Shown here in pieces: positions 56,615 through 64,000 of a stretch of DNA of 64,000 nucleotides. Source of the stretch: Duganella guangzhouensis (GTDB lineage Bacteria; Pseudomonadota; Gammaproteobacteria; Burkholderiales; Burkholderiaceae_D); NCBI RefSeq assembly GCF_009674535.1, contig NZ_WKJK01000012.1:62001-126000 (forward strand), in the 5' to 3' direction. The first letter of the stretch is position 1; each line of letters begins with the position of its first letter. A model generated the notes under the pieces. The model searched no databases. It was not told the origin of the DNA and was given only the letters and a program-made list of their open reading frames with translations. Both the position numbers and the translations under genes were made by a program.

Positions 56615-56617
56615 GTT

Positions 56618-57022
56618 TTACGTGCGCGGCAGCTCGCCGCTCATGTAGACCAGCTCCCACAGGTGGCCATCCGGATCCTGGTAGCCGTGACCGTACATAA
56701 AGCCGTGATCCTGCGGCTCCTTGTAGGTACTGCCGCCGGCCTCGATCGCCTTGGCCACCATCTGCGTCACCGCCTCCTTCGATTCCAGCTGCAGACAGGT
56801 CAGCACCTCGGTCGTGGTGTGCGCGTCCGCGATCTGCTTCGGCGTAAACTCCTTGAAGCGCGCCTCGCTCAGCAGCATCACAAAGATATTCTCGGCCACG
56901 ATCATGCAGGTGGCGGATGCATCGGTGTAATGCTGATTGAAGCTGTAGCCCAGGTGGGTGAAGAACTGTATGGATTTTTGCAAGTCCCGCACCGGCAGGT
57001 TGACGAAAATATTGGTTGCCAT
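56618..57022 (-). CDS. VOC family (glyoxalase-like) protein
   Basis: A 134-residue vicinal-oxygen-chelate protein with two beta-alpha-beta-beta-beta modules: IFVNLPVRDLQKSIQFFTHLG at the start and GHGYQDPDGHLWELVYMS at the end. The metal-ligand positions in the family (His, Glu) appear partly present (HLWELVY). Related to PhnB-like and YycE-like proteins of uncertain function. The ATG at 57022 has GGGGACATC upstream. Convergent with miaA, with 3 bp between stops. Confidence 0.85.
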   Translation of the reverse strand: MATNIFVNLPVRDLQKSIQFFTHLGYSFNQHYTDASATCMIVAENIFVMLLSEARFKEFTPKQIADAHTTTEVLTCLQLESKEAVTQMVAKAIEAGGSTYKEPQDHGFMYGHGYQDPDGHLWELVYMSGELPRT

Positions 57023-57131
57023 GATGTCCCCGTTATAAAATTGCTTGTGGTATCCAGCATACCAATATGCCAATGTTTTGACGACCGCAGCACGATAGGA
57101 CGCCTTTTTTCAAAAAAGTAGCGCCGGTTCC

Positions 57132-57160
57132 TTGACAGGAAAGGGGCCGCCCCCTACAAT
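57132..57160 (+). promoter_or_regulatory. tRNA-Met promoter
   Basis: TTGACA (57132-57137) and TACAAT (57155-57160) are exactly 17 bp apart, 14 bp before the mature tRNA 5' end: a near-consensus stable-RNA promoter, with a GC-rich stretch around the expected start site. Confidence 0.8.
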
Positions 57161-57173
57161 GCTGGGCGTTGCA

Positions 57174-57250
57174 GGTGATATAGCTCAGTTGGTTAGAGCA
57201 TAGCATTCATAATGCTAGGGTCGGTGGTTCAAGTCCACCTATCACCACCA
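57174..57250 (+). tRNA. tRNA-Met(CAU), elongator type
   Basis: A 77-nt cloverleaf with encoded CCA: acceptor GGTGATA/TATCACC, D arm GCTC/GAGC, anticodon arm TAGCA-TTCATAA-TGCTA, T arm GGTGG-TTCAAGT-CCACC. The first pair is G-C, unlike initiator tRNA, and the anticodon arm differs from the lysidine-type Ile tRNA at 13.4 kb. Confidence 0.92.
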
Positions 57251-57259
57251 GAATACCGG

Positions 57260-57295
57260 AAGCCGTAAATCATGATAAATGATTTACGGCTTTTT
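57260..57295 (+). terminator. Terminator after tRNA-Met
   Basis: A perfect 14-bp stem AAGCCGTAAATCAT / ATGATTTACGGCTT with a GATAA loop (57260-57292), running into TTTTTCC, 9 bp after the tRNA CCA. Confidence 0.9.
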
Positions 57296-57375
57296 CCGTT
57301 TTATTGTGCGCTCGCAAGGCCTGGCGTTGAGGCTGTCTCTACATTTGAGGCTTTCTGTCCCGGAACGGAAAGCCC

Positions 57376-57924
57376 ATGCAACGCTATCACATCACACTCG
57401 GCGCCAGCACCAGCGCCGGCGGCAAAGTCATCAGCGCCAGCAGTTGCTGCAGTATTAACGGCATCGCCGTCGCGCTGGAAGGCGACACTCTCCTCTGCCC
57501 GGCCTGTCGGTCGCAGGGCAAGATCCGCATATTCGGCCCGCGCATTCCGGAAAGCTGGAATGGCAAACAAGTCGCACTGCAGGACGACCTGTGCGTGTGC
57601 AAATGCACACCACCACCACGACTGATCGCCAACCAGAGCCTCAAATGCCAATCGGTGGGCGGCGCTCCCGCCGACGATCACACCGCAACCCAAACCGCGT
57701 CAGCCGCGCGCGAAGAAATGCAGTCGGCCGCGTTGGGAGACGACGCACAGCAAGTCGCCCTGCGCTTCCTCGACGAGCTGACCCAAGCACCGCTCGACGC
57801 CAAGCGCTACCGGTTGGAGCTGTCGGACAAAGTCATCGAAGGCGTCACCGACAGCCATGGCTACACCCAGCCCATCACTGCCGCCGACCGCTCGCAGTTG
57901 CTAGCGTGGCAGTTACTCGATTAA
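57376..57924 (+). CDS. PAAR-domain protein (type VI secretion spike tip)
   Basis: A 182-residue protein. Residues 1-85 form a PAAR-like domain (HITLGASTSAGGKVISASSC ... GIAVALEGDTLLCPACRSQGKI) with several cysteines (SCC, CPAC, CVCKC) suited to zinc. Such proteins sharpen the VgrG tip and carry or recruit effectors. Residues 115-180 form a separate small domain (LRFLDELTQAPLDAKRYRLEL ... ITAADRSQLLAWQ), resembling beta-rich adaptor repeats found in other spike proteins. It is followed 11 bp later by a candidate effector and then a candidate immunity gene. No other T6SS genes lie in the window. Confidence 0.8.
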   Translation: MQRYHITLGASTSAGGKVISASSCCSINGIAVALEGDTLLCPACRSQGKIRIFGPRIPESWNGKQVALQDDLCVCKCTPPPRLIANQSLKCQSVGGAPADDHTATQTASAAREEMQSAALGDDAQQVALRFLDELTQAPLDAKRYRLELSDKVIEGVTDSHGYTQPITAADRSQLLAWQLLD

Positions 57925-57935
57925 CGGGAGACGCC

Positions 57936-58988
57936 ATGCCGGATGAAGTCCTGACCAAACAGCGACAAGACCATCTGCCGCTGCACCGCAACACTATGCC
58001 GGTAGCCGAATGCGACGTACACGACACCACGATCGCTGGCAAGGCGTGCAAGGCGATCGACGTACCCATACTTGGCTGCGCCAGCATCTGGCTGCGCGTG
58101 CAACGCGAAGCGGAGGCTTGGGTCGCGCCCGGCGGCAAGCTGATCGCCGATCCCATCGCGCGCAACCGCCGCATCAACCAAGCCTATGCCCAACTGTGGC
58201 TGGCGGACCGGCGCTTTCAGTGGGCCGGACTGGCTGCTTTCGCCTCCAAGCAAGTCGGCTGCGGTCTGTTGCACGCGGCAGAGAACATCCGCAGGTCACA
58301 GCAGGAAATCGACGCCAATAACCACCGGCTCGACATCATGAGCAGCAGCGACGGCACGGCCGTCAACAGCATGCCCGCCACCATCGCCGGCAGCGCCGCC
58401 TACATGTATCAACAGCTCGCGCTCGGCAACACCACGCTCTTCCTCGACATCTACCCCTTGCACCGCTTCTACATGCTGCGCGGGTTCGACCATTTCAGAA
58501 AATGCCTCGACGAACGAAAGCTGATCGTCAACGACATCATTTGGCCTATTGGCCAGGCTAAGCTTGCTTTTGGTCAGTCGTTCAGGGCTATCCTGGAAGG
58601 GTTTGATTTGATCGATAAAGGTTTGATCAGCGAAAGTGTCAAACGGCTAGCACATCATGAACAAATCAATATTCTTCAGACAGCAATCTATAGCGACGTC
58701 ATGATGAGACGTGCTCTGGACGCAAATCAGTTTGCCTGGGCAGTGGACTTTCCGAGCGGCGTCGCGGCTGAAATAGCGTTAACGCTGTCGGCTAAATGCA
58801 GAGTGGATAGAGGGTCGTTCACCATTGCTTTTTCGAAGAACAAGAGCGCCAGTTTGTATGACCAAAACCAGAGGATGAGTTTTGTCTATGCCGCGGCAGC
58901 GCAGTTCAACAACTTATTAAGCGGCAGTGGCAGAGCAGATGTCGAAGCCTCCATCACCGAAATCGCCCGCGACGGTAAGCCAAGATGA
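57936..58988 (+). CDS. Candidate T6SS effector of unknown activity
   Basis: A 350-residue protein without signal peptide, encoded directly after the PAAR gene (ACGGGAG before the ATG). Residues 65-110 (NRRINQAYAQLWLADRRFQWAG-LAAFASKQVG) resemble DUF2515-like proteins sometimes linked to type VI secretion loci; the rest is mostly helical, with YPLHRFYMLRGFDHFRKCL near residue 180. No catalytic motif is recognised. From about 58540 the gene becomes clearly richer in A+T than its first half, suggesting a swapped C-terminal part. The stop overlaps the next start (ATGA). Calling it an effector is inference from position. Confidence 0.6.
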   Translation: MPDEVLTKQRQDHLPLHRNTMPVAECDVHDTTIAGKACKAIDVPILGCASIWLRVQREAEAWVAPGGKLIADPIARNRRINQAYAQLWLADRRFQWAGLAAFASKQVGCGLLHAAENIRRSQQEIDANNHRLDIMSSSDGTAVNSMPATIAGSAAYMYQQLALGNTTLFLDIYPLHRFYMLRGFDHFRKCLDERKLIVNDIIWPIGQAKLAFGQSFRAILEGFDLIDKGLISESVKRLAHHEQINILQTAIYSDVMMRRALDANQFAWAVDFPSGVAAEIALTLSAKCRVDRGSFTIAFSKNKSASLYDQNQRMSFVYAAAAQFNNLLSGSGRADVEASITEIARDGKPR

Positions 58989-59638
58989 AGAAGCTCGCCG
59001 TTCCTGTAACAGCAGCTTTAGCCTGCCTGGCTTGGCTTATCTTTCGACCGTCTGCTCCCACTATATTGTCACTTCGAGTGGGGCAAACCTTTAACGAGGT
59101 AACCAATCTCTCCAGCTTTCCGGTTATGGCATCCTCGAATATTCCCGATGCACGCTCGGAGGGCAATGGCGCGACGTGGGTCACAACGCCTTCGGTCATT
59201 ATTCAATTTAATGATCCGACGTATGGATTCACTTTGCCGCCGACGACATTTGCTGCCGTGGATTACATGAATTATCGGGTCACCACCATCTCCACATCGC
59301 CTATGCTGAATAAACTACCATTCGATGATGCCTTTGAAATCGCAAAGTCATTGCAACAACAATTGCAGGACGGTGGCTGGCAACCGGAGAACCAGACTAC
59401 GTGGCTTGATCTCGGTGATAAACGAAAACTACAGCAAAACCTGCGCCGGAACGACCCTACCTACCGGAACTACGTAGAGTTGGTGGCGCCGCAAAAATAT
59501 TCCATCATCTTTCGCTTCTATTGTTCTGAGCGATGCGACAGCCTCGTCGGACTCGACCGCTATCTCATCGATGTCGGTATTGGCAAAGATTATGGATTCG
59601 AGATCGAACGGCGCAACGAAAGACACCTTGAGTGGTAA
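58985..59638 (+). CDS. Candidate immunity protein, membrane-anchored
   Basis: A 217-residue protein translationally coupled (4-bp ATGA overlap) to the candidate effector. Residues 4-22 (LAVPVTAALACLAWLIF) form a signal peptide or membrane anchor. The remainder is a soluble periplasmic-type domain with two close cysteines (FYCSERCDS) near residue 180. Base composition is AT-rich compared with housekeeping neighbours. A periplasmic partner suggests the effector acts in the periplasm or envelope. No family recognised. Confidence 0.6.
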   Translation: MKKLAVPVTAALACLAWLIFRPSAPTILSLRVGQTFNEVTNLSSFPVMASSNIPDARSEGNGATWVTTPSVIIQFNDPTYGFTLPPTTFAAVDYMNYRVTTISTSPMLNKLPFDDAFEIAKSLQQQLQDGGWQPENQTTWLDLGDKRKLQQNLRRNDPTYRNYVELVAPQKYSIIFRFYCSERCDSLVGLDRYLIDVGIGKDYGFEIERRNERHLEW

Positions 59639-59644
59639 GAATTT

Positions 59645-60316
59645 CTAGCCGCGCCAAGGCCGGCAGGATACCGCGAAATCGACATGATAGTGCTCATCGT
59701 GCCGTATCCACGGGCGTTCTTTCATGAACGGTAGCTGCAGCTCGCGGCCGCGACGGGTCGCCAGCAGTTGGGTGGTCAGTTGCGGATCGAAGATCACGCG
59801 GCTGATGCCGAGATGGTGGCGCTGCGCCGCCAGTGATAGCTGGTACAGATGCTCGGCCATGGCTTCGTAGTCGATGCGCAGATTCTGATATCGTCCCTTG
59901 GTGTCGAACTCCAGGCCGTAGCCGAATTTGTTGAGCGGGCTGGACGGCAGTGGCACCGAGACGCCCTGTGCATTCAGCACAGGCACCATGAAGTCCACCG
60001 ATATGCCGGCCTGATGGGTTTTATGTGGCGGCATCGGGCCGCCGTTGGCCAGGCCGGTTTCGCCATACACGTAGTGCGTGGATGGCGTGCTTTGCGCCAG
60101 CGCGCGGTAGGCATCCAGCACCACGTCGCGCACGTCGCTGTGCACATAGGTGCGGCCGGCGGCGACACCCAGTGTGCTGTAGGCGGCGAAGTTGGCGCCG
60201 CTTGCGGGCAGTTGCACGCCCTGCTCCAGCCGTCCCTGCGCGACCGTGCCATAACAAGTGCTGGCCATCGCCGGTGCTGTGAGCGCCATCCATCCCAAGC
60301 CCAAAAGCAAACGCAT
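59645..60316 (-). CDS. LAS-family murein endopeptidase-like protein (MepA-like)
   Basis: A 223-residue exported protein: signal peptide residues 1-19 (ending AMAS), then a LAS-metallopeptidase core. Zinc ligands appear as His and Asp in PPHKTHQAGISVDFMVP (HxxxxxxD pattern) and the closing HxH in IRHDEHYHVDF, as in penicillin-insensitive murein endopeptidase MepA and D,D-carboxypeptidases. It should act on peptidoglycan cross-links. The ATG at 60316 follows GGGAGGACGGGG. It is convergent with the immunity candidate, 6 bp apart; whether it belongs to the secretion cassette is unclear. Confidence 0.75.
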   Translation of the reverse strand: MRLLLGLGWMALTAPAMASTCYGTVAQGRLEQGVQLPASGANFAAYSTLGVAAGRTYVHSDVRDVVLDAYRALAQSTPSTHYVYGETGLANGGPMPPHKTHQAGISVDFMVPVLNAQGVSVPLPSSPLNKFGYGLEFDTKGRYQNLRIDYEAMAEHLYQLSLAAQRHHLGISRVIFDPQLTTQLLATRRGRELQLPFMKERPWIRHDEHYHVDFAVSCRPWRG

Positions 60317-60436
60317 CGCCCCGTCCTCCCTGAACTCATCAATACACGCGCAGGCTTCGATCACCTCTGCGCTGCCTCAAGCAGAACGCCATCCGCCAGC
60401 GAGACAATGCCATAATCTTCGCGTGGGAGGGACATC

Positions 60437-60853
60437 ATGAACGACCGACCTGAACAGTGGGACTGGCCCGAACCAGTCCAGGACCGCATGTCCGACCAGG
60501 ACTTCGCGATGATCGTGCAGGAGATGCGGCGCGAACCCGGCTTCGAGGAGCGCTATGCGCAAGGGCGCGCAAAGATGCTCAAGCTATGGGAAGAATTACG
60601 AGCAATGCGCGAAACTCCGGCTGAACCGTATCAGCCAGACGAATCTGATTGGCCCGAGCCAATGCAGGACCGCATGTCCGACCAAGACTTCGCGATGATC
60701 GCGCAAGAAATGCGAAGCCAGCCAGGCTATGAAGAGGCACGCGCCCGGCGGCTCGCCAAGATCACTCAGCTTTTTGCGGAATTTCGCGCCCACCCAGAGT
60801 TTCCCGCTGAAGGCTTCACACTGATGCGAGACGAGGAAGGTACTGGAGAATGA
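60437..60853 (+). CDS. Antitoxin-like protein with internal duplication
   Basis: A 138-residue acidic protein made of two tandem copies of a 62-residue unit: DWPEPVQDRMSDQDFAMIVQ (about residues 9-28) recurs 62 residues later with few changes. Each unit also contains an EMR...PGFEE helix and a KLWEEL/QLFAEF helix. A good GGGAGG ribosome site precedes the ATG. The stop overlaps (ATGA) the start of a decayed PIN-domain toxin, so it probably was the antitoxin of a vapBC-like pair. No DNA-binding domain of the usual VapB types is visible. Confidence 0.55.
   Translation: MNDRPEQWDWPEPVQDRMSDQDFAMIVQEMRREPGFEERYAQGRAKMLKLWEELRAMRETPAEPYQPDESDWPEPMQDRMSDQDFAMIAQEMRSQPGYEEARARRLAKITQLFAEFRAHPEFPAEGFTLMRDEEGTGE
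60461..60736 (+). repeat. Direct duplication inside the antitoxin-like gene
   Basis: Two 90-bp copies (60461-60550 and 60647-60736), offset by exactly 186 bp or 62 codons, keep the reading frame. The central CAGGACCGCATGTCCGACCA word is identical in both. Confidence 0.85.
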
Positions 60854-61224
60854 AGCCCAGCACTCTTCGATACCAATGCCCTTATCGATGCGCTAAACGG
60901 TTTCCGGGAACCCATCGTAGAGTTCTAGGAGCCTCCGCAACAATGAAGAGTGAAATCGTCAGACTGATTAGTGAAGTGGGGTTTCAAGTCATTCATACCG
61001 ATTCTCATATTATCGAAGTAGCCGCTCGCATCCGGAGCGCCAGTCTACATCGACGAGCGAAGATTGCTTTGGCGGACGCAATTATTCTGATATCCAGCCA
61101 CCACCCGTACAGTCTGTTTTTCCCCACAACGTCATATAGAAAATTTGCGTTGGTCTATACGAAGTATGCATACCTTGCGTACCAAATAATCAAGATGTTG
61201 ATTATTTCCATTTTAACCACATGA
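60850..61224 (+). pseudogene. Decayed PIN-domain (VapC-like) toxin
   Basis: Remnants of a PIN RNase lie in two frames. In the frame 60854-60928 the translation ALFDTNALIDALNGFREPIVEF gives the PIN N-terminus with its first catalytic Asp, then a stop. In the frame of the ATG at 60850 the later part (LISEVGFQVIHTDSHIIEVAARIRSASL ... KIALADAIILISS) matches the second half with its Glu/Asp residues. One base removed after ATGAAGCC would restore the N-terminus; about 30 residues between the halves are missing. It overlaps the antitoxin-like gene by 4 bp, the usual vapBC coupling. An active product is very unlikely. Confidence 0.7.
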
Positions 61225-61386
61225 ACAATTTGCTCCTTTCATAGATAAACCCGCTAAACAGCCCTCTTCCGCACTGCAATAAAACGTTTTCCTCCCGTAT
61301 TGGCAACGATTCCGGAAATGGCTAGTCTAGTTTCTGACAGGTCATCAGACACCTGCAGACTCCCAGAACTAACCACTGAGGACATA

Positions 61387-64000
61387 ATGAAAAAGAAAAT
61401 ACTGGAGACCATGGTGCCGCTCGCGCTGGCAGCCATGTACGCCCCTGCCGCCCTGGCGCAGGACACCACTACCCCACAGCCTGCCAGCACCGCCACCGAA
61501 CCACCGCCGGCCACCGCCGACGACGCCGCCAGCACCACCGTGGTGGTCACCGGATTCCGCTCCAGCCTGCAAAAGGCGCTGAACCTGAAACAGCAAGCGA
61601 TCGGCGTGCGCGATTCCATCGTCGCCGAAGACATCGGTAAATTCCCCGAGGCGAACGTGGCAGAATCGCTGCAGCGCGTGCCCGGCGTGATCCTCAACCG
61701 CGACGAATCGTCCGGCGAAGGCCAGCGCATCTCGATCCGCGGCCTGCCCACCGAATACTCGGTCACCACGCTGAACGGCGCGCCGGTCAACACCACCTCC
61801 ACCTCCACCATCGGCTCGGCCGCGCGCGGCTTCAACTACGACGTGTTCGCGTCCGAACTGTTCGGCCGCGTCGATTTCTACAAAACCCCGCTGGCCGAAC
61901 TGACCGAGGGCGGCCTCGGTGGCGTGGTGGACCTGCAAACCCCGCGTCCATTCGATAATCCGAAACGCACCATCCGCTACGGCCTGACCGACACCTACAA
62001 CACCGCCTCCAAGCACAATGACCCGAACGGCTTTGTGCTGTACTCGAATACCTGGGACAACCTCGGCTTCCTGATCGGCGCCTCGCACACCGGCAGCATC
62101 AACACCCGCTCCGGCTTTGAAGCCACCGGCGGCTACAACAGCTCGGCCAACGGCAGCGCCAGCCCGGTCAGGGGCAACTTCGCGCTGGCGCTGGACTTCG
62201 ACAGCCCGCTGGCCAATCTGGGCGGCTACACCCGCGACCAAGTGGCGAATGCGCTGCTGCCGCGCATCTACCGCTTCTACGGCTCGCAGAACGAGCGCAC
62301 GCGCGACGGCCTGGTGTCGTCGCTGCAGTGGAAAACCGCTACCCTCAACGTCAGCCTGGACTCCATGTATTCCAAGCTGGAGAACACCCGCGCCGAAACC
62401 CTGTTCGGCATTCTGGTGCGCAGTACCGCCACCACCAACCGCAACGCCGCTGTCGGCGCCAGCGGTAACAACGGCCTGATTCCGCTCGACGTCCACATCG
62501 ACCCGACCACCAATCTGCTGACCGGCACCTTCGGCAACACCACCTACAACGCCGGCGCCGCCTATACCAAGGACGAAACCAAATTCGGTTACAGCGCCCT
62601 GAACGCCAGCTGGAAAGCCAGCCCGCGCCTGACGCTGTCCGGCCAGGCCAGCCTGAATCAGAGCACCGCCACCAGCGCCACCGGCACGCTGTCCGGCTAC
62701 ATCTACGGTGCCACTTCGACCATCGACTACGGCAGCGATCACGTTTATCCATCGATCTCCTCGCCCACCAGCTACACCGATCCGAATAGCTGGAGCGGCT
62801 TCACCATCAGCAGCGGCTGGACCAAGGAGACCGACAAGGGCAAGCAAGTCCGCACCGCCGCCGATCTGGATTACGACCTGCCCGGCGGCTGGACCGGCCA
62901 CCTGAAAACCGGCCTGTCGTACGTGGCCACCATCAAGGGCGTCAACAAGCGTAACGGCACCGCGCTGGCCACGGCCAAATTGAACAGCATCGGCGCGGCC
63001 GGTCTGCGCAACGCGATGACCTCCACGCTGCCGATCAATAACCTCGACTTCGGCGCCGGCTGGCCACACAGCTGGGCCACCTGGAACAGCAGCTATTTCT
63101 ACTCGCAGTTCGATCCCAATGTGTACAGCAACGAGTCGACCTTCCAGCCATCGCAAAGCTTCGCCGCCGAAGAGGATGTGAGCACGGCCTTCGCGCAGTC
63201 CGACTTCAAGGGCCAGGTGTTCGGCCACGAACTGCGCCTGAACGCCGGCCTGCGCTTCTCCAAGACCGAGACCAAGATCGACAACTTCAAGCAGAAGGGC
63301 ACCAGTCTGGTTTACTCGCCCAATCATGAGCAAGGCTCGTACAGCAATGTGCTGCCGGCCCTCAGCAGCGCCTTCGACGTGACCGATGACCTGATCTGGC
63401 GCGCCTCGTGGGGCAAGACCATCACCCGCGCCTCGCTGTCCATCATCGCCGCGCAGACCGTGATCCCGAATCAGTTCGACACCACCGCCACCTCAGGTAA
63501 TCCGAGCCTGCGCCCGCAGCAGTCGAAGAATCTGGACACCAGCCTGGAATGGTATTTCAAGCCAGGCAGCCTGCTGTCCGCCGCGCTGTTCCAGAAGAAG
63601 CTGACCGATGCCACCGTGGCCAACACCCGCGTGGTGACCTTCGGTTCGCTCGGTCTGCCGGATACCGCGCTTGGCCCGCTGTTCCAGGACGCGAGTGGCC
63701 ACGTCGATCCTAATCTGCCGATCACGCTGAAGAGCTACACCAACGCCGGCGAGCAGACGCTCAAAGGCTACGAGCTGGCGTACCAGCAGGCGTTCAGCTT
63801 CCTGCCGGCGCCGTGGAGCGGCCTTGGGGCGCTGGCCAGCTACACCCACATCAATCCCTTCAACAGCGTGCCGTGGGTGACCAATGCCGGCAAAACCATC
63901 GACGTCAATTCGGTGCCGAAGTACGCCTACAGCACCACGGTCTACTTCGAGCAAGGCCCACTGGCGATGCGCCTGTCGTGGAACTACAAGGACAAATACC
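61387..64000 (+). CDS. TonB-dependent receptor (partial, 3' end outside window)
   Basis: About 871 residues of an outer-membrane TonB-dependent receptor are visible, starting at ATG 61387 with GAGGA upstream. The signal peptide ends at ALA (residue 25). The plug domain carries the series found in the Xanthomonas/Caulobacter-type receptors: VVVTGFRSSLQKALNLK, AEDIGKFPEANVAESLQRVPGV and the GLGGVVDLQTPRPF segment. The following sequence is barrel-like with alternating strands. Such receptors usually import complex carbohydrates; no TonB-box sequence was confirmed. Members of this group often neighbour tryptophan-halogenase-like genes, of which one is at 4.9 kb. A weak TTGGCA/TAGTCT promoter lies upstream. 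Confidence 0.92.
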   Translation, partial: MKKKILETMVPLALAAMYAPAALAQDTTTPQPASTATEPPPATADDAASTTVVVTGFRSSLQKALNLKQQAIGVRDSIVAEDIGKFPEANVAESLQRVPGVILNRDESSGEGQRISIRGLPTEYSVTTLNGAPVNTTSTSTIGSAARGFNYDVFASELFGRVDFYKTPLAELTEGGLGGVVDLQTPRPFDNPKRTIRYGLTDTYNTASKHNDPNGFVLYSNTWDNLGFLIGASHTGSINTRSGFEATGGYNSSANGSASPVRGNFALALDFDSPLANLGGYTRDQVANALLPRIYRFYGSQNERTRDGLVSSLQWKTATLNVSLDSMYSKLENTRAETLFGILVRSTATTNRNAAVGASGNNGLIPLDVHIDPTTNLLTGTFGNTTYNAGAAYTKDETKFGYSALNASWKASPRLTLSGQASLNQSTATSATGTLSGYIYGATSTIDYGSDHVYPSISSPTSYTDPNSWSGFTISSGWTKETDKGKQVRTAADLDYDLPGGWTGHLKTGLSYVATIKGVNKRNGTALATAKLNSIGAAGLRNAMTSTLPINNLDFGAGWPHSWATWNSSYFYSQFDPNVYSNESTFQPSQSFAAEEDVSTAFAQSDFKGQVFGHELRLNAGLRFSKTETKIDNFKQKGTSLVYSPNHEQGSYSNVLPALSSAFDVTDDLIWRASWGKTITRASLSIIAAQTVIPNQFDTTATSGNPSLRPQQSKNLDTSLEWYFKPGSLLSAALFQKKLTDATVANTRVVTFGSLGLPDTALGPLFQDASGHVDPNLPITLKSYTNAGEQTLKGYELAYQQAFSFLPAPWSGLGALASYTHINPFNSVPWVTNAGKTIDVNSVPKYAYSTTVYFEQGPLAMRLSWNYKDKY

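Noticed and set aside
57591-57935. Upstream extension of the candidate effector gene
   Set aside because: It would overlap the PAAR gene in another frame; ATG 57936 has a clear ribosome site.
61369-63333. A 654-codon minus-strand frame antisense to the TonB-dependent receptor
   Set aside because: A shadow frame with repetitive Gly/Val/Ala composition; the receptor on the plus strand has a signal peptide, plug motifs and ribosome site.

Overview
The window is a chromosomal segment of a high-GC Gram-negative bacterium. The rpsU-yqeY-dnaG-rpoD block, the housekeeping genes (tsaD, tsaE, mutL, miaA, queG, plsY, aroG, xerD), a Xanthomonas/Caulobacter-type TonB-dependent receptor, a flavin-dependent halogenase and many c-di-GMP proteins fit a betaproteobacterium of the Oxalobacteraceae (Duganella/Massilia/Janthinobacterium group). 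That placement is inferred from gene content and protein style; no database search was run.

Layout. 1-10.1 kb: a GGDEF-EAL protein cut by the left edge, an argO/argP pair, a DOT1-like methyltransferase, a stand-alone tryptophan-halogenase-like flavoenzyme, and a divergent pair of a secreted Gfo/Idh/MocA oxidoreductase and an SGLT-type sodium/sugar symporter. 10.2-13.5 kb: a toxin-antitoxin pair, then a small AT-rich island bounded by the tRNA-Ile(CAU) gene and a displaced copy of that gene's 3' half. The island holds a frameshifted orphan gene, scrambled IS21-type fragments, a DUF2726 remnant and a phage-like HTH gene that runs into the tRNA. 13.6-19.0 kb: the macromolecular synthesis operon, with an rpsU promoter and an attenuator-like hairpin after rpsU. 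19-30 kb: mainly housekeeping genes. 30-36 kb: an RND efflux pair, xerD and ogt. 36-42.4 kb: a possible unannotated small RNA, then a complete TRAP C4-dicarboxylate system (dctQM, dctP) with its DctS/DctR two-component system. 42.4-57 kb: a DUF885 peptidase-like protein, a third diguanylate cyclase, a CPBP protease overlapping queG, tsaE-amiC, a mutarotase, an unusual alpha-carbonic anhydrase, dedA, a cyclophilin, mutL-miaA and a VOC protein. 57.2 kb to the right edge: tRNA-Met with promoter and terminator, a PAAR/candidate effector/candidate immunity cassette, a murein endopeptidase-like gene, a decayed vapBC-like locus, and a TonB-dependent receptor cut by the right edge.

The accessory content lies in two tRNA-associated regions: the 2.5-kb tRNA-Ile island, and the cassette downstream of tRNA-Met, where an orphan type VI secretion spike module sits beside a degenerate toxin locus. 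No CRISPR array, rRNA operon or intact transposase was seen.
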